Shown here piece by piece: positions 18,180-28,600 of a DNA stretch of 64,000 bases. The notes beneath the pieces are model-generated. The model saw only the letters and a program-made list of their open reading frames with translations, was not told the DNA's origin and ran no database searches. The position numbers and the translations under genes are program-made. Source of the DNA: DASRAP01 sp035277145 (GTDB taxonomy: Bacteria > Gemmatimonadota > Gemmatimonadetes > Gemmatimonadales > Gemmatimonadaceae); assembly GCA_035277145.1 (NCBI GenBank), contig DATELA010000081.1, positions 22,995-86,994 of the forward strand, given 5' to 3'. Within the stretch, counting starts at the first letter, position 1. Every line of letters starts with the position of its first letter.

Positions 18180-19705
18180 GCAAGCGCTTCTTTCTCACAA
18201 CCGCAATCGACTACTCGAACGGCGATCCGCATTTCGGGCATGCGCTCGAAAAAATCGGTGCCGACACGATTGCGCGCTTCCACCGCATGGCCGGTCACGA
18301 CGTGCACTTTCTGACCGGCATGGATGAGCACGGACAGAAAGTGGCGCGCGCCGCCGCGGATGCCGGCGTCGCGCCGCAAGCGTACGTCGACGACATCGCA
18401 CAGCGCTTCGAACGCGCGTGGAAGCGTCTCGACATTTCGTACGATCAGTTCGTGCGGACGACGGCGGAGCAACACAAGCGCGCCGTCGTCGAACTCATCG
18501 AGATGATCTTCGCGCGCAACCCAGACGATTTTTACGAACAATCGTACGACGGCATGTATTGCGTTGGTTGCGAATCGTTCAAGACGGATGCCGATATCGT
18601 CGACGGTAAGTGCGCGCTGCACCCGACGCGTGTGCTCGAGCGCGTCGAAGAGCGGAATTGGTTCTTCAGGCTTTCGCGTTACACCGAACAGTTGAAGCAA
18701 CTGCACGCGACGGGTGGATTCTTCGAGCCGGAGTTCCGGCGCAATGAAATCCGCCGCGTCATTGACGATGGCCTCGAAGACATTTCGGCGAGCCGCGCGC
18801 GGTTTACGTGGGGCGTTCCCTTCCCTCGACCGCTGAGTACCGGCGAAACACAAACCACGTACGTGTGGTTCGATGCACTGCCGAACTACTGGACCGTCAC
18901 GCGCGCGCCTGGCGCGCGAGCACACTGGCCCGCGCAGCTGCACGTCATCGGCAAAGACATCACGCGGTTCCACACCGTGATCTGGCCCGCGATGCTCATG
19001 TCGGCTGGTATCCCATTGCCGGAGCACGTGTGGGCACACGGATTCATTTCGTTCGGCGGCGCGCGCTTCTCGAAGTCAGCGGGGGTGACGCTCAGCCTCA
19101 ACGACGCCATCGACCGGTTCGGCGTCGATGCATTCCGTTATTACTTGCTCCGCGACATTCCGTTCGACGACGACGGTTCGTTTTCGTGGGAGCGTTTCGC
19201 CGAGGTCTACGACAGCGAATTGGCGAACACGATTGGCAACCTTGCCAGCCGAACTACCGCGATGATCGATCGGTATCGCGGCGGAATCGTGCCCGCAGCA
19301 AACGCGGAGAATGACGCCGCGGCCGCCGCGTGCCTCGATGTGCAGCAACGCGTGCTGAATGGCGATTATCGGTTCCACGACGCGATCGCGCGCGTGATGG
19401 CCGCCGCGCGCGCGAGCAACGAGTACGTGCAGACGCGTCAGCCGTGGAGCATCGCGAAGGATCCAGCGCGCGCTGACGAACTCGACGCAGTGCTCGTAAC
19501 ATTGGTTACCGCGCTGGCGCACTACGCGTTAGCCCTCGCGCCAATGATGCCCGGTAAGTCCCGGGAACTCTGGCTTTCACTCGGCGGTACGGATACCTTC
19601 CCGAACCTGCGTTGGGGCCGTGACGTCCCTCTGAAAGTCAGCGGTTGGCGCGTACAAAAAGGCGCACCGCTTTTCCCGAAATCAGAGCCTACTACCGACC
19701 CTTGA
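18176..19705 (+). CDS. metG: Methionyl-tRNA synthetase
   Basis: Class I synthetase of 509 residues, the shorter form without the C-terminal tRNA-binding EMAP-like domain. The HIGH signature appears as PHFGHALEK, the knuckle zinc ligands are in YCVGCESFKTDADIVDGKCA, and the KMSKS loop reads ARFSKSAGV. The anticodon-binding helical bundle follows (EYVQTRQPWSIAKDP). It overlaps ricT by ATGA, and its TGA overlaps a possible TTG start of the next gene. Confidence 0.95.
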   Translation: MSKRFFLTTAIDYSNGDPHFGHALEKIGADTIARFHRMAGHDVHFLTGMDEHGQKVARAAADAGVAPQAYVDDIAQRFERAWKRLDISYDQFVRTTAEQHKRAVVELIEMIFARNPDDFYEQSYDGMYCVGCESFKTDADIVDGKCALHPTRVLERVEERNWFFRLSRYTEQLKQLHATGGFFEPEFRRNEIRRVIDDGLEDISASRARFTWGVPFPRPLSTGETQTTYVWFDALPNYWTVTRAPGARAHWPAQLHVIGKDITRFHTVIWPAMLMSAGIPLPEHVWAHGFISFGGARFSKSAGVTLSLNDAIDRFGVDAFRYYLLRDIPFDDDGSFSWERFAEVYDSELANTIGNLASRTTAMIDRYRGGIVPAANAENDAAAAACLDVQQRVLNGDYRFHDAIARVMAAARASNEYVQTRQPWSIAKDPARADELDAVLVTLVTALAHYALALAPMMPGKSRELWLSLGGTDTFPNLRWGRDVPLKVSGWRVQKGAPLFPKSEPTTDP

Positions 19706-19707
19706 TC

Positions 19708-20646
19708 GTGAACCGCCCGCGCTGGACGATCCTCGTCGTCCCCCATGGCAGCGACGCGCCCCGCCAGTACGAACTTGGCGAGCGCGCCGTTCGGCTCATC
19801 GGCGGCGCCCTCATGGGCGCGGGGCTTCTCGTGCTCGCGGCCGTCGTCGTGCTCTTCTCACCGTGGACAACGCCGGGCGCGCGCATTCTCGCATACGAAA
19901 ACCAGAAGCTCGAGCACGAAGTCTCGCGCATGGACATCGCGCTTTCGCAGCTCGGTGATTCGATCGCCGTCCTCGCAAACCGCGAGCAGCAGTTCCGTGA
20001 ATTGACGGGCATTGCCATGCTCGACTCGGTGCCGGCGGCAAGCGCCGACCAGCCTGCAACGACCACGGTACCGGTGTCGCGCGCGTCGATGGATCAGCGT
20101 CCGCGGCCGTTCGCTGCGTTCTTCGGAAACCGCGACGACCGGCCCGACGTGAACGTGCTGCTGCAGCAAGCCGCAGATCTGTCCGAACGATTTGCAATGG
20201 TCTCGGATTCGATGGCCGTGAAAATCGAACGGCTGCGCAACACACCGAGCATCATGCCGACGCGTGGCTGGCTCTCCGGCGCGTTCTCGAAGTTGCGATT
20301 GCACCCAATCCTGCACGAGCTGCGGCCCCACGAAGGCATCGACTTGTCCGCGCCGATGGGGTCGCCGATCATTGCGCCCGCGCGCGGAACCGTCACACGC
20401 GTGCGCGTCGAAGGCGGGTACGGCAACGTGCTCGAGATCGATCACGGCAACGGCATCGTGACGCTGTACGCGCACTGCTCGCGAATCATCGTACGAGTCG
20501 GCCAGCGCGTCGATCGCGGCCAGATGATCGCGACGGTGGGCAACACCGGTCTCTCGGTCGGACCACACCTGCACTACGAGATTCACGTGAACGGTCGACC
20601 CGTGAATCCGCTGACCTATGTGCTGCCGGAGACAAGCGGGCCGTAG
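19708..20646 (+). CDS. M23-family peptidoglycan endopeptidase, membrane anchored
   Basis: About 312 residues. A basic N-terminus precedes one transmembrane segment (GGALMGAGLLVLAAVVVLF), then a coiled-coil region, then a C-terminal LytM/M23 domain with zinc ligands in RPHEGIDLSAPMGSPI and HLHYEIHVNG, so the active site looks complete. It likely acts in the periplasm on peptidoglycan cross-links or as an amidase activator. The start is uncertain: GTG 19708 is chosen; TTG 19702 overlapping the metG stop is an alternative, while 19645 would lie deep inside metG. An intrinsic terminator follows at 20742. Confidence 0.88.
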   Translation: MNRPRWTILVVPHGSDAPRQYELGERAVRLIGGALMGAGLLVLAAVVVLFSPWTTPGARILAYENQKLEHEVSRMDIALSQLGDSIAVLANREQQFRELTGIAMLDSVPAASADQPATTTVPVSRASMDQRPRPFAAFFGNRDDRPDVNVLLQQAADLSERFAMVSDSMAVKIERLRNTPSIMPTRGWLSGAFSKLRLHPILHELRPHEGIDLSAPMGSPIIAPARGTVTRVRVEGGYGNVLEIDHGNGIVTLYAHCSRIIVRVGQRVDRGQMIATVGNTGLSVGPHLHYEIHVNGRPVNPLTYVLPETSGP

Positions 20647-20655
20647 TCAACTGCA

Positions 20656-20836
20656 AGCGAGAAGTTGGAAGTGAGAAGGAAGAAGGTGTGAAGTGGGAAG
20701 TGATTAAGTGGGAATCAAGAATCCGGAAGGAGTGAGGCACGGGCAGAAACCGGGAAAAGCGGTCTTCTGCCTTTTTGCTTTTTTACTTCCCACTTCCCAC
20801 TTCTTCCTTCCCACTTCTTCCTTCTCGCTTCTTACT
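20656..20836. repeat. Purine-rich and complementary pyrimidine-rich arrays, CTTCCCA heptamers
   Basis: The left arm (20656-20711) consists of GAAGTGGGAAGTG-like units and the right arm (about 20786-20836) of CTTCCCACTTCCCACTTC-like units, roughly inverted copies around an ordinary terminator hairpin. The unit is close to 7 bases (CTTCCCA). Arrangement parallels 12421-12556, although the sequence differs. Confidence 0.78.
20742..20783 (+). terminator. Intrinsic terminator after the M23 peptidase gene
   Basis: GGCAGAA-A-CCG pairs with CGG-TC-TTCTGCC around a short loop and is followed by TTTTTGCTTTTTT. It ends the dnaE-accA-ricT-metG-M23 transcript. Confidence 0.85.
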
Positions 20837-20855
20837 TCTGCCTTAGCTTTTCCGC

Positions 20856-22139
20856 ATGCATTTCCTGCTCCGCGCTCCGTACGCGCTCATCGGCTCCGTC
20901 GCCGAAGCCGCGGTGGCGCTCGCTCCGGCGGGATCGGCCAAGTGGCAGCGCGCGTTGCGTGGGCGTCATGGACTTGAAAAGCGGCTGAGCCAGTTCCAGC
21001 GCGACGATACACGACCGCTCATCTGGTTCCACGCCCCATCAGTTGGCGAATCGCTGCAGGCGCTTCCCGTTGTCGAGCGGCTGCGCGCACAATCGCAACC
21101 ACCGCAGGTAGCCGTGACGTGGTACTCGCCAAGCGCCGAAGCATTCGCGAAACGCTTCGACGTCGATTATCGCGACTACCTCGCGTTCGACACGACACGC
21201 GGCGCACATCGCGCACTCGATGCGTTGCGGCCAAACGCACTCGTGTATGCGAAGCTCGACGTGTGGCCCGTGCTCACCGCGCGCGCCAGCGCTCGCGGCG
21301 TGCCCGTGGGAATGATCTCGGCAACGCTGAGTGAAGGGTCCCGGCGCCGTGGCGGCGTCGCCCGCATGCTGCTCCGCGATGCGTACGCCCGGCTCGCTCT
21401 CGTGGGCGCCATTACCGCCGACGACGCCGAGCGCTTGGTCGACCTCGGTGTGCGTCGCGACGCAATTCGCGTTACCGGCGATACGCGGTGCGATCAGGTC
21501 TGGGAGCGCGTGCGGGCGACGGACCGGTCCCGTCCTCCGCTGAGCGACCTGGTGTCGGACCGCCCAACGCTCGTAGCCGGATCGACGTGGCCGTCGGACG
21601 AAGCGCACCTGCTTCCCGCATGGGACTTGGTCCGGCGCGAGATCCCAACTGCGCGCATCATCATCGCGCCGCACGAACCCACGTCCGCGCACACCGATCC
21701 GCTTGTCGCGTGGGCGAAACGCGTTGGCCTTTCCGCAGCGGTGTTGAGCGATCGCAATGCTGCGAGCGCGGACGTCGTCATCGTCGACCGGGTCGGCGTG
21801 CTCGCGGATTTGTATTCGCTCGGACTGATCGCGTTCGTCGGCGGGGGCTTTCATGCCGCCGGGCTGCACTCAGTGCTCGAGCCGGCAGCCGCCGGCGCGG
21901 CGGTCGTTCACGGCCCGGGTTGGCGCGACAGTCCTGACGCCGGTCGCCTCATCGCTGCCGGCGCGGGCGCGGCCGTGGCGGACGGCGCAGAACTTGCCCG
22001 AACTCTGATTGGTTGGTTGCGCGACCCCGCGTCGGCACGCGGCGTCGGGGCGCACGGCACCGCGTTCGTCCAGAGCCACCTCGGCGCGGCCGACCGTGCG
22101 CTAAGTCTCATTTCCGAGCTCCGCGCCCTGAAAGGCTAG
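20856..22139 (+). CDS. waaA: 3-deoxy-D-manno-octulosonic acid transferase
   Basis: Adds Kdo to lipid A, showing that the cell has an LPS-type outer membrane. 427 residues. The N-terminal glycosyltransferase-B half contains IWFHAPSVGESLQALPVVERL and the family sequence VTWYSPSAEAFAKRF; the C-terminal half has VAGSTWPSDEAHLLPAW, IIAPHEPTSAH and FVGGGFHAAGLHSVLEPAA with the nucleotide-sugar motif. The length is typical. Six bases upstream of the ATG is TAGCTT, a possible -10 for a leaderless message; no Shine-Dalgarno is visible, and the upstream DNA is the pyrimidine array. Confidence 0.94.
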   Translation: MHFLLRAPYALIGSVAEAAVALAPAGSAKWQRALRGRHGLEKRLSQFQRDDTRPLIWFHAPSVGESLQALPVVERLRAQSQPPQVAVTWYSPSAEAFAKRFDVDYRDYLAFDTTRGAHRALDALRPNALVYAKLDVWPVLTARASARGVPVGMISATLSEGSRRRGGVARMLLRDAYARLALVGAITADDAERLVDLGVRRDAIRVTGDTRCDQVWERVRATDRSRPPLSDLVSDRPTLVAGSTWPSDEAHLLPAWDLVRREIPTARIIIAPHEPTSAHTDPLVAWAKRVGLSAAVLSDRNAASADVVIVDRVGVLADLYSLGLIAFVGGGFHAAGLHSVLEPAAAGAAVVHGPGWRDSPDAGRLIAAGAGAAVADGAELARTLIGWLRDPASARGVGAHGTAFVQSHLGAADRALSLISELRALKG

Positions 22140-22206
22140 CCGAAAAACGGGCGTTCCCCCTATGAAATGCCCTTGCCCAAATCGACGGCTGACCCCTTCT
22201 TATAGC

Positions 22207-24399
22207 ATGACGCGTCGACTCCTCCCCGCTGTGGTCGCGCTGGTCCTGGCGACCCTCCCCGCCGGTGCCCAAAACGCCCGTGCCCGGGCCACTGCGATTC
22301 TCACGGACGCAATGGCGACCGCAAAGTCGGGCGATACCGCCGCAGCCATCAGGTTGCTGAAGCGTGCGGTCAGGGAAGATGATTCGTTTTGGGAGACGTT
22401 CTACAACCTCGGTGTTCTCCAGTCGCGCACGTCGTCGATGGCGATGAAGGACGTCATGCTCCGCATGGACGCCTCGGAGAATCTGAACAAGTCCTTGCAG
22501 CGCAAAGCCGAGAATCCCTGGGCGTACCTGGAACTCGGCAAACTTCGGCTCAAGACCCCGGGACTTCGCATCAACGCGATGACCCTGTTTGAACGCGCGC
22601 TGACCGCCGCCGAACGCTCTGGTGCACCCGACGCCGTCGCGGACGTCACCTTCGAAATCGCGCAGATTTTCGATCGCCGTTTCCAGGCGGTCGCGAACCG
22701 GCACCAGCTCATTGGCAACACACAGGTTCTGAATCCGTACAGCGCGCAATACGATCGCGAGTACGTCGAGCAATTCCTGCGCGAAAGCGCGATGCCGGTG
22801 CCTGAAGCCGGCGAACTCGACGGGCTCCAGGCCGAGGATTGGTACCGCAAAGCGCTCGCCGTCGCGCCAGGGCACGAAGGCGCGATCACGTCATATGCAG
22901 CGCTGTTGTACGCGAATCGGCGGTACGAAGAAATCGTGAAGATCGCGCAGCGCGGCGCAATCGAAACGCCGAGTAGTGCGCGAATCAGGCTTGCGGAAGG
23001 ACTCGCACTGTTGCGCACGCGGCAATCCGCCAAAGCGAGCGAGACGCTCGAAAAAGCGGTGTCACTCATGACCGAGCGTGAACGCAGTGTGGTTGCGTCG
23101 CTCGCGCCGAACCTCAAGACCGCCGACGCGCGCGCGTTCGAAGCACTCGACGCGGCATCGCGCGCGGCATACGAGCGCGCGTACTGGGACCTCGCGGATC
23201 CGCTTTACCTGACATCGCTCAACGAAACCAGGTTGGCATTCCTCGGTCGCGTGGCGTTCGCCGATTTGTTCTTCACGACGCCTGACCTGTCGGTGCGTGG
23301 CGCACTCACGGACCGCGGCCAGATCGTACTGCGCTACGGCGAGCCGCCCACAATCGCCACCTTCGCGCCCGACGTGACATCGAAGAACGACGGCGCGACG
23401 ATGGCGCAGATGACGACGCTGTGGTGGTATCCGGAAATTCTGCTCAAGTTCGTCTTCACGGGACCACCGGCGTTCAGCAATGCGCGATTCGCCGGCGACT
23501 TCCAGAACTACGCCGAAGACCTGCGCGCTCAGCAACCGGTGCGCTATGACAACCTGATCGACGACCTCAAGGTCGACACGGTTCCGGTGCAGATCGCGCG
23601 ATTCCGCGGCAACAATCCGCAGAACACGCGCGTGGAATTCCACGCGGCCGTGCCGGTGCACACACTCGCGAAAGTCGCCGGCATCGAGTCAGTGCCGATC
23701 GAGACGGGGTTGTGGATTCTCGATGCAGCGCGCCGTCCTGAAGTCGACGCGCGCGACACGGTTCGCGTGACAGCGACCACGAACGCGCCGGCCATTCGGT
23801 CCTGGACTCGTCAATTCCGGCCCGGCGAATACGCGTACCGCGTCGAGGCACTCGAGGCACAGTCGAATCGCGCGGCGCGCGCCGGTGGTGCGTTGTCGAT
23901 CGGCAGCTTTGACGCCGGCTCATTCACGATGTCCGACGTGCTGCTCGGCACAGCGCTCAAGAATCCGAACGTTCGCCGGCGCGATGAACTCGACATGACG
24001 GTGCTGCCGGATCACACGCTCGATCCGGGTCAGACGCTTGGTCTTTATTGGGAGTCGTACGGCGCGCAGTCACGTGACGGTGGCGTCGCTGTGCAGGTCG
24101 AACTCTCCGTCACGGTTCTCCAGCTCAACCGCCCGAACATCGCGCACATTCGCGCAATGGGCGCGCTCGCCGACCGGCTCGGCGTGAGTCAGGAAGGCAC
24201 CAGCCGCGTGACGATGAAGTGGACGCACATGGCGCCGGCTGTCGTGACCGGCGATGACCGCCAGTATCACGTGATGGAGCTCGATCTCGGCGATGCGCCG
24301 CCCGCGCGCTATCAGCTCGAACTCAAGCTCACCGACTTGGTGAGTGGAAAGACCACGCACACGTCGCACGTGTTCAACATCCGGAGACCGACGAAATGA
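22207..24399 (+). CDS. Exported GWxTD-like protein with N-terminal TPR region
   Basis: 730 residues. Choosing ATG 22207 gives a good signal peptide (MTRRLLPAVVALVLATLPAGAQ is the region; cleavage after AGA); a start at 22162 would bury it. Residues about 25-330 are helical TPR-like repeats (SGDTAAAIRLLKRAVREDDS). The following region has GALTDRGQIVLRYGEPPTI, matching the GWxTD family except that the Trp position is Ala. The C-terminal half is beta-rich. The family is frequent in FCB-group and related bacteria, with unknown function. The stop overlaps the next gene (ATGA). Confidence 0.8.
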   Translation: MTRRLLPAVVALVLATLPAGAQNARARATAILTDAMATAKSGDTAAAIRLLKRAVREDDSFWETFYNLGVLQSRTSSMAMKDVMLRMDASENLNKSLQRKAENPWAYLELGKLRLKTPGLRINAMTLFERALTAAERSGAPDAVADVTFEIAQIFDRRFQAVANRHQLIGNTQVLNPYSAQYDREYVEQFLRESAMPVPEAGELDGLQAEDWYRKALAVAPGHEGAITSYAALLYANRRYEEIVKIAQRGAIETPSSARIRLAEGLALLRTRQSAKASETLEKAVSLMTERERSVVASLAPNLKTADARAFEALDAASRAAYERAYWDLADPLYLTSLNETRLAFLGRVAFADLFFTTPDLSVRGALTDRGQIVLRYGEPPTIATFAPDVTSKNDGATMAQMTTLWWYPEILLKFVFTGPPAFSNARFAGDFQNYAEDLRAQQPVRYDNLIDDLKVDTVPVQIARFRGNNPQNTRVEFHAAVPVHTLAKVAGIESVPIETGLWILDAARRPEVDARDTVRVTATTNAPAIRSWTRQFRPGEYAYRVEALEAQSNRAARAGGALSIGSFDAGSFTMSDVLLGTALKNPNVRRRDELDMTVLPDHTLDPGQTLGLYWESYGAQSRDGGVAVQVELSVTVLQLNRPNIAHIRAMGALADRLGVSQEGTSRVTMKWTHMAPAVVTGDDRQYHVMELDLGDAPPARYQLELKLTDLVSGKTTHTSHVFNIRRPTK

Positions 24400-25589
24400 G
24401 TCTGACTGTGCATCGCGTTGCGCGCCGCGCCATTCTCGCAGCGTCCCTCGCTGTCGTCGCGGTTGCGCCGCAAGCGCTCGCGCAGGGCGATCGCGTGATG
24501 GAGACCGGGCGCACCCCACGCCGGTACATCTACCCGTTCATCGGCGCGGCGGTGGGTGGCCTGGCCAGCCTGGTGTACTTCTGGAGCGGACCGCGCTCAC
24601 TGCCGGGTGCCTGCGCGAGCGGAACGTGCGTGGCCGCAATGTCGCTCGGGAGCGGTGCGTTCGTCGGATGGCTGGTTGGGCGCGAACGTGACCAGTTGCA
24701 CGCGCTGCGTTATCGCGGTGGCATTGCGCTGTACCCGAACTCGGTCGGCGTCAATCTGACGGGCGACCCAATGCTGCTCACGGTCAACGATTCGATCATC
24801 GCGGCAAGCGGCAACGGCGGTGTACAGCTCGTGGCGAACACACGGTCTGATCCGAAAGTGCTCGCGACGCGCGGCGCCGGTCTGCGCGGCATCAACGACG
24901 CAGCCATGGTGGCGTCGGCATCGGAGCTCGTGCTGACATCCACCGGCGGCGTGTATCGATTTCCCCTGCTGACAGGCATGGGCGTGCAGGTGCGTGGCGC
25001 GCCGGCCGCGGCTGTCGTTGTGTTGGGAACCGACTACGTGGTGGCGAGCGGCAACCGCGTCGAACGGATTCCACGCTCGGTCACTGAGATGGGCGCGACG
25101 TATCGCGGGGTCACCCTCGGTGATAGCGTCCGCGCACTCGAACTTGATTCGCGCGGCGTGGTCTGGGCGGTGACCGCGAATCAACTCTATTCGCTCAAGA
25201 CCGACTTCGATTCACTGAGCGTCGCCGGATCGCTCGCGTTGCCTCGCGGCGCGCAGCGCCTCGCCGTTGAGGGCAACCTGGCGGCGGTAGCACTCGGCGA
25301 TTCTGGACTTCGTTTTGTGAACGTCGCGGACGCCGCGGCACCGGCAACGATTGCCGACTGGCACGGCACGAAGTTCGTGTACGATGTCGCGCTGCTGAAG
25401 GGCATCGCGTACACCGCGTCGGGCATCGACGGCATGGCAAAGGTCTCGCTGCGCAATGGAACGCAGCCAATGCAGGAAGGCCTCGCACGCGAACTCGGCT
25501 TCATTGTCTCGATTGCGGCAGCCAACGACATGCTCTGGGTGCTGGACAGAAGCGGAACAGCGGTTCTGCGGCGACTGCCGCCACCGTAA
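24396..25589 (+). CDS. Exported beta-propeller-like protein of unknown function
   Basis: 397 residues. Not assignable to a named family with confidence. It has a Tat-less signal sequence (ILAASLAVVAVAPQALAQG) after a short basic start, then a second hydrophobic stretch (YPFIGAAVGGLASLVYFW), and from about residue 100 repeating short beta blades (for example SIIAASGNGGVQLVAN, YVVASGNRVERIP, LAAVALGDSGLRFVNVADA), similar in style to LVIVD/WD-like repeats. It overlaps the GWxTD gene by ATGA, so the two probably act together at the envelope. An intrinsic terminator follows. Confidence 0.65.
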   Translation: MSLTVHRVARRAILAASLAVVAVAPQALAQGDRVMETGRTPRRYIYPFIGAAVGGLASLVYFWSGPRSLPGACASGTCVAAMSLGSGAFVGWLVGRERDQLHALRYRGGIALYPNSVGVNLTGDPMLLTVNDSIIAASGNGGVQLVANTRSDPKVLATRGAGLRGINDAAMVASASELVLTSTGGVYRFPLLTGMGVQVRGAPAAAVVVLGTDYVVASGNRVERIPRSVTEMGATYRGVTLGDSVRALELDSRGVVWAVTANQLYSLKTDFDSLSVAGSLALPRGAQRLAVEGNLAAVALGDSGLRFVNVADAAAPATIADWHGTKFVYDVALLKGIAYTASGIDGMAKVSLRNGTQPMQEGLARELGFIVSIAAANDMLWVLDRSGTAVLRRLPPP

Positions 25590-25608
25590 ACAGCGGGAGC
25601 GAGCAGAG

Positions 25609-25649
25609 TGCGAAAGGCGAGGAGCTTGATTCCTCGCCTTTCGCATTTT
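25609..25649 (+). terminator. Intrinsic terminator, GCGAGGA hairpin family
   Basis: A 15-bp perfect stem, TGCGAAAGGCGAGGA with its complement, a 7-base loop and TTTTC. It terminates the waaA-side plus-strand genes and lies between convergent genes. The stem shares the core GCGAGGA with the hairpins at 30059 and 41081. Confidence 0.9.
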
Positions 25650-25672
25650 CACACGAGCCGCATCACTCCTCG

Positions 25673-28600
25673 TTAGCGAATCACCACAAACTTGCCCCGG
25701 GCAACGGCACCATTCGCTCCAGCGCCGCGTGCGGTAATCACATAGAGGTATAACCCGGCCGCGAGGTCGCGCCCTTCGCGCGTGCGCAGGTTATAGGGCA
25801 GATCGCCGTGCGGTGAGTTGTCGCCCGCCACCGTGAGATCGCTCGCCGTCCACGACAGCTGCTGCACCATTTGGCCGGAAACCGTGTACACGCGCAGCAC
25901 GCCTTCCTTCGGCACGTTCACGAAGAGCACGCGCGATTGCACTGCACCGGATGTTTGCGCGCGATCGAACGCCGACTGCACAACGAATGGATTCGGCACG
26001 ACATGAATCTGGTTCATATCGCGCTTCGTCAGCGGTACCGCGCCAGCGATGGTCGGCGTTGCATTCAACGTCACTTCGCTGTTTTGATCGAACGCGCGTG
26101 TGAACTCAATGACGGAGGTCCATCCTGCCTTGTACGCCGTGTACGCTGTGGCGCCGCGTGACCCTGGTCGAATGGGATTGCACGTCGTGCGCGTCGGCGA
26201 CGGCGTGTTCGGACATCGCAAAGCAAACGTCGCGCTGAATACTTCGCGTGATGTGCGAATCGGAAGCTGCTGGATTTCGCCGTTGATGATCGTGTCGCGG
26301 ACGATGACAACCCCCGATGCGCCCGAAACCGTTGCGGTTGAATCCGTGCTAATCCGCTCGACGATCATGAGGTCGTCGCCCGGCATCCACACGTTCGGCG
26401 GAATCGACACGCGCGTCGTGTCTCCCGCTGTGCCAAGCAAGATCGAGTTGCGCAACAATGAGTCAGCGACGTTTCCGGTGACATGACGCTGCCGCATTGC
26501 CACGCGCACGACCTCATCATTCGATCCGATCACGAGAAATGGCAGCCTGGCAACGATCAGTGGTCGCGGGCCTCCGCCGACGAGCGCGGTGACCGTTGCG
26601 TCTGTCAGCTGCCCAACCGGGCGTGCAGCAAGCGACGCATCAAGCTTCGGCTGCAATAGAAACTTTGGCTCGAGATCAAACGGTGCGGAGGGCCCGAACG
26701 CGTCACCTGCCCAGGCAAGACGGTACGTACCCCCTCGCCGCGCGTCGCCAATGATCGCACTCAAGCCTGCGTTGAGACGGACTCCGGCTGTATCCGAACT
26801 GGGCGATCGCACGGTGTCGCTTCCGCCGCGCACGAGCGCCGCGCGGCGCGGCGCCGGTGCGAAGCTCTCAGTCGCAACAGTGGCGGTGAATCCCGGATAC
26901 CACGAAGCCCCCTCGTGCAGATCGGTGCTCTGTACGAGACCCGAATCGACTCCGCCGATTGTCGTAAAGTTCGTAGCGCGCGCCCCGTTGCCGAGCGACA
27001 GGAAGAATGGTTCCCCTCCGCTTGCCGCTTTCGCCACAACGTATCCGGCGGCGTCGATGGTGTCGATGAACAGCTTTGTCGAGCCACTCACGAGTACAGG
27101 AACAACACTCAATTCGCGCGATGGATGAATCGATCCATCGGCATTTCGCCGCACACTGTATGTGAAGTCGCGATTGGATATGAACGTGTCCGCCGACGCG
27201 ACAAAGTGAAACGAATTCACGGCGCCCGGACTCTGGAGTCGCGGTCCTGCGGGTGAAAATGCGGCGCCGCCGTTTGCGCCGGTTGGAGAGTACGCCGTCG
27301 GCGTGGAGCCGTACGCCCGGTACACGGATTGCCTGACGATGGTGTTCGAACGAATCCCCGTAGCCGTGTCGATGCTCCGCACGATCACGAATCGATTACC
27401 AAACCGCATTCTGTGCAGGCCGTCCACCGCGGCCGATCTCACTACCGCGGTGACCGCGTTCGTCGCAGTGCCCTGGCGCGTCGCCGTATCAACGTGCGCG
27501 GCCACGGTCCCAGCCGGCAACGCAACGGGCGCATACACAAGCACCGTCGTCGGACCGCCAGCCGTGAGCGTGCTCGTCACCGTATCGACGTCGATGAACA
27601 TCGCGTCCCACAGCGATCCCATCGTTCGATTCGTCACCACACCGCCGCCGTCGACCGTTTCCGAGATCACCACGCGGATGTCGGAAAGCCCTCGTGTTTG
27701 CGAGACGAACGAATACAAATACTCGCGCCCAGCGAGTACGTCGTCGCTGACAACGTGAGAGGAAAGTGCGCCCGTGCCATTTGCAGTGAGGACGCGGAAT
27801 GCTTTCCATCCAACACCGAGCGTCGCGCCCTCGACGGTTTGGGTCCGCGACGCTGCGGCACTCTCACACGCGCCTGTTGCATCGGTCCACGTGCGCCCGC
27901 GATCACAACTCTTGAACACCAGAACGCGCGCGAGATTCCGTTGCATGCGTGCGCGTACCGAATCGGTGAGGCCAGGGTTCAAACGCCGTAGTTCAACAGC
28001 GGTGGGATCGCTCGATTCGAGTTGCGACAGCGCGCGTTCGATGAACGCGTCATTTCCGCGCGACGGCATCCGGAGCTGAATTCTCACGTTTGCCTTTTGC
28101 CCGGTGTCGCGCTTGGCGGCGGCGGTAACGTACACGTCGCTCGCGGTGAACGCGGGCAACTCGATCGGCTGAGCATCGCGGAAGTTGCTGAGATAGGACT
28201 CAGTCACCGCGCTGACGAGCGCTTTGTAGCTGAGCGTGTCGGTCGGCCGGCCGACGAACCATATGAACTCCGTGGTATCTCCAGCCTTCAGCGCAAACGG
28301 ACCGACTCCGAGGAAGTTGCTCATGTTCCCGGCCAGTGTTGCGCCGAACCCGCCAGCAATGGTATCCGAGAACGCGGCCGCGCAACCGCTGGCACCACAG
28401 TTTGGAACCATCAGCGTGTCCTGCACCCCGTCATCGTTGTAGTCCCACAACCCGTAGCCAGGAACGCTGCCAGGAACCGATCGAGTATACCGCAGGTTTG
28501 CGAGTGACTGCGTCCCATCGGTGAATTCGTAGCGGAAGAGATTCCAGATCTGAGCCGCCGACAATTCGGTCACCGCCCGGCCGTCGAGCCACAAATCCTC

